Both the position numbers and the translations under genes were made by a program. Below are positions 63,885-64,000 of a stretch of DNA of 64,000 nucleotides, piece after piece. The DNA is from Hyposmocoma kahamanoa (taxonomy: Eukaryota > Arthropoda > Insecta > Lepidoptera > Cosmopterigidae). The stretch is from contig NW_020653713.1 in NCBI RefSeq assembly GCF_003589595.1, positions 5,852,744 through 5,916,743 on the forward strand, written 5' to 3'. The number at the start of each line of letters is the position of its first letter. Position 1 is the first letter of the stretch. The notes below the pieces were generated by a model. That model saw only the letters and a list, made by a program, of their open reading frames with translations, did no database searches and was not told where the DNA came from.

Positions 63885-64000
63885 AAAAAGAAAAGGTGGC
63901 CTCGGAACGGCTCAGAGAGGACGACCCCCTCGCTGACCCGCTCCGAAGACGGCGGCTGGGGAGACGAAGGAGGCAGTACGCCCACCTTCTGAGGTGAGGT
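63885..64000. other. GC-rich sequence entering from the right edge
   Basis: Directly after the TTAGG tract and a short A-rich run comes GGTGGCCTCGGAACGGCTCA, then GACGACCCCCTCGCTGACCC and onward. The composition suggests a retroelement end, cut off by the window. No protein is recognisable. Confidence 0.35.

Overview
The window reads as non-coding nuclear DNA of a moth or butterfly (Lepidoptera, inferred). It is AT-rich and has insect-type introns. It is crowded with short tRNA-derived retroposons, decayed CR1/Jockey-type LINEs, mariner elements and TTAGG-like telomeric motifs. The only host protein-coding sequence I can defend is one 114-bp exon (16056-16169, + strand). It has consensus splice sites and encodes part of an immunoglobulin domain of the Sidestep adhesion-receptor type. 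If that is right, much of the window is probably intron of that gene. The only other host genes are two almost identical tRNA-Ser(AGA) genes (32623-32704 and 63614-63695).

Mobile elements with recognisable proteins are as follows. A decayed Penelope-like element with reverse transcriptase and GIY-YIG parts lies at 480-1258 (-). A structurally complete mariner of the cecropia/Hsmar1 type lies at 13973-15250, with perfect 23-bp terminal repeats, TA target duplications and an uninterrupted 339-residue DD34D transposase. A second, broken mariner of another lineage lies at 27117-28409 (-). Fragments of several LINE lineages lie at 21457-21841, 30096-30428, 37309-37622, 40066-40700, 41236-43543 (the longest), 44010-44563, 48225-48420, 51370-51735 and 58141-59345.

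Short elements dominate; these local names are used below. SL1 is a ~300-bp SINE-like family (end motif GTGACGGGACGAAC, other end AGCAGTAGAGCTCC) with about 20 pieces. T1 is a tRNA-headed SINE beginning CTGCCTCCGTGGCC. T2 is a tRNA-headed SINE (CCGTGGCTTAGTTGG) with a 5' extension and a tail in AATTGAATATCAATTC. T3 is a tRNA-headed SINE whose 3' tail matches the local CR1-like LINE. T4 is a tRNA-headed SINE with GGTTTTCATGGTGTCGCC. AC are elements bounded by AACCGACYTC and GARGTCGGTT. CGF are CG-rich fold-back elements. FB is an 82-bp-armed palindromic element containing GGGCCCTTTACAGG. There are also a PIF/Harbinger-like MITE (45132-45306), a tandem array of tRNA-like units (30453-31127), a 30-bp minisatellite (62104-62269) and a long TG/CG tract.

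Layout: 1-13 kb holds the Penelope remnant, scattered SINEs and a nested SL1/CGF/GC-rich insertion. 13-22 kb holds the intact mariner, the exon and a dimeric inverted T2 insertion. 22-37 kb holds fold-back elements, the dead mariner, the tRNA-like array, tRNA-Ser and the FB palindrome. 37-50 kb holds LINE pieces, the Harbinger-like MITE, the AC cluster and T3/T4 SINEs. 50-64 kb is mostly unassigned AT-rich sequence with SL1 copies, one LINE piece, GC-rich DNA, a minisatellite, the second tRNA-Ser and an interstitial TTAGG tract. The genes do not form a pathway. The biology on view is retroposition and its by-products (dimers, inversions, nested insertions). I found no convincing new functional system. 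The structural oddities are listed as findings.
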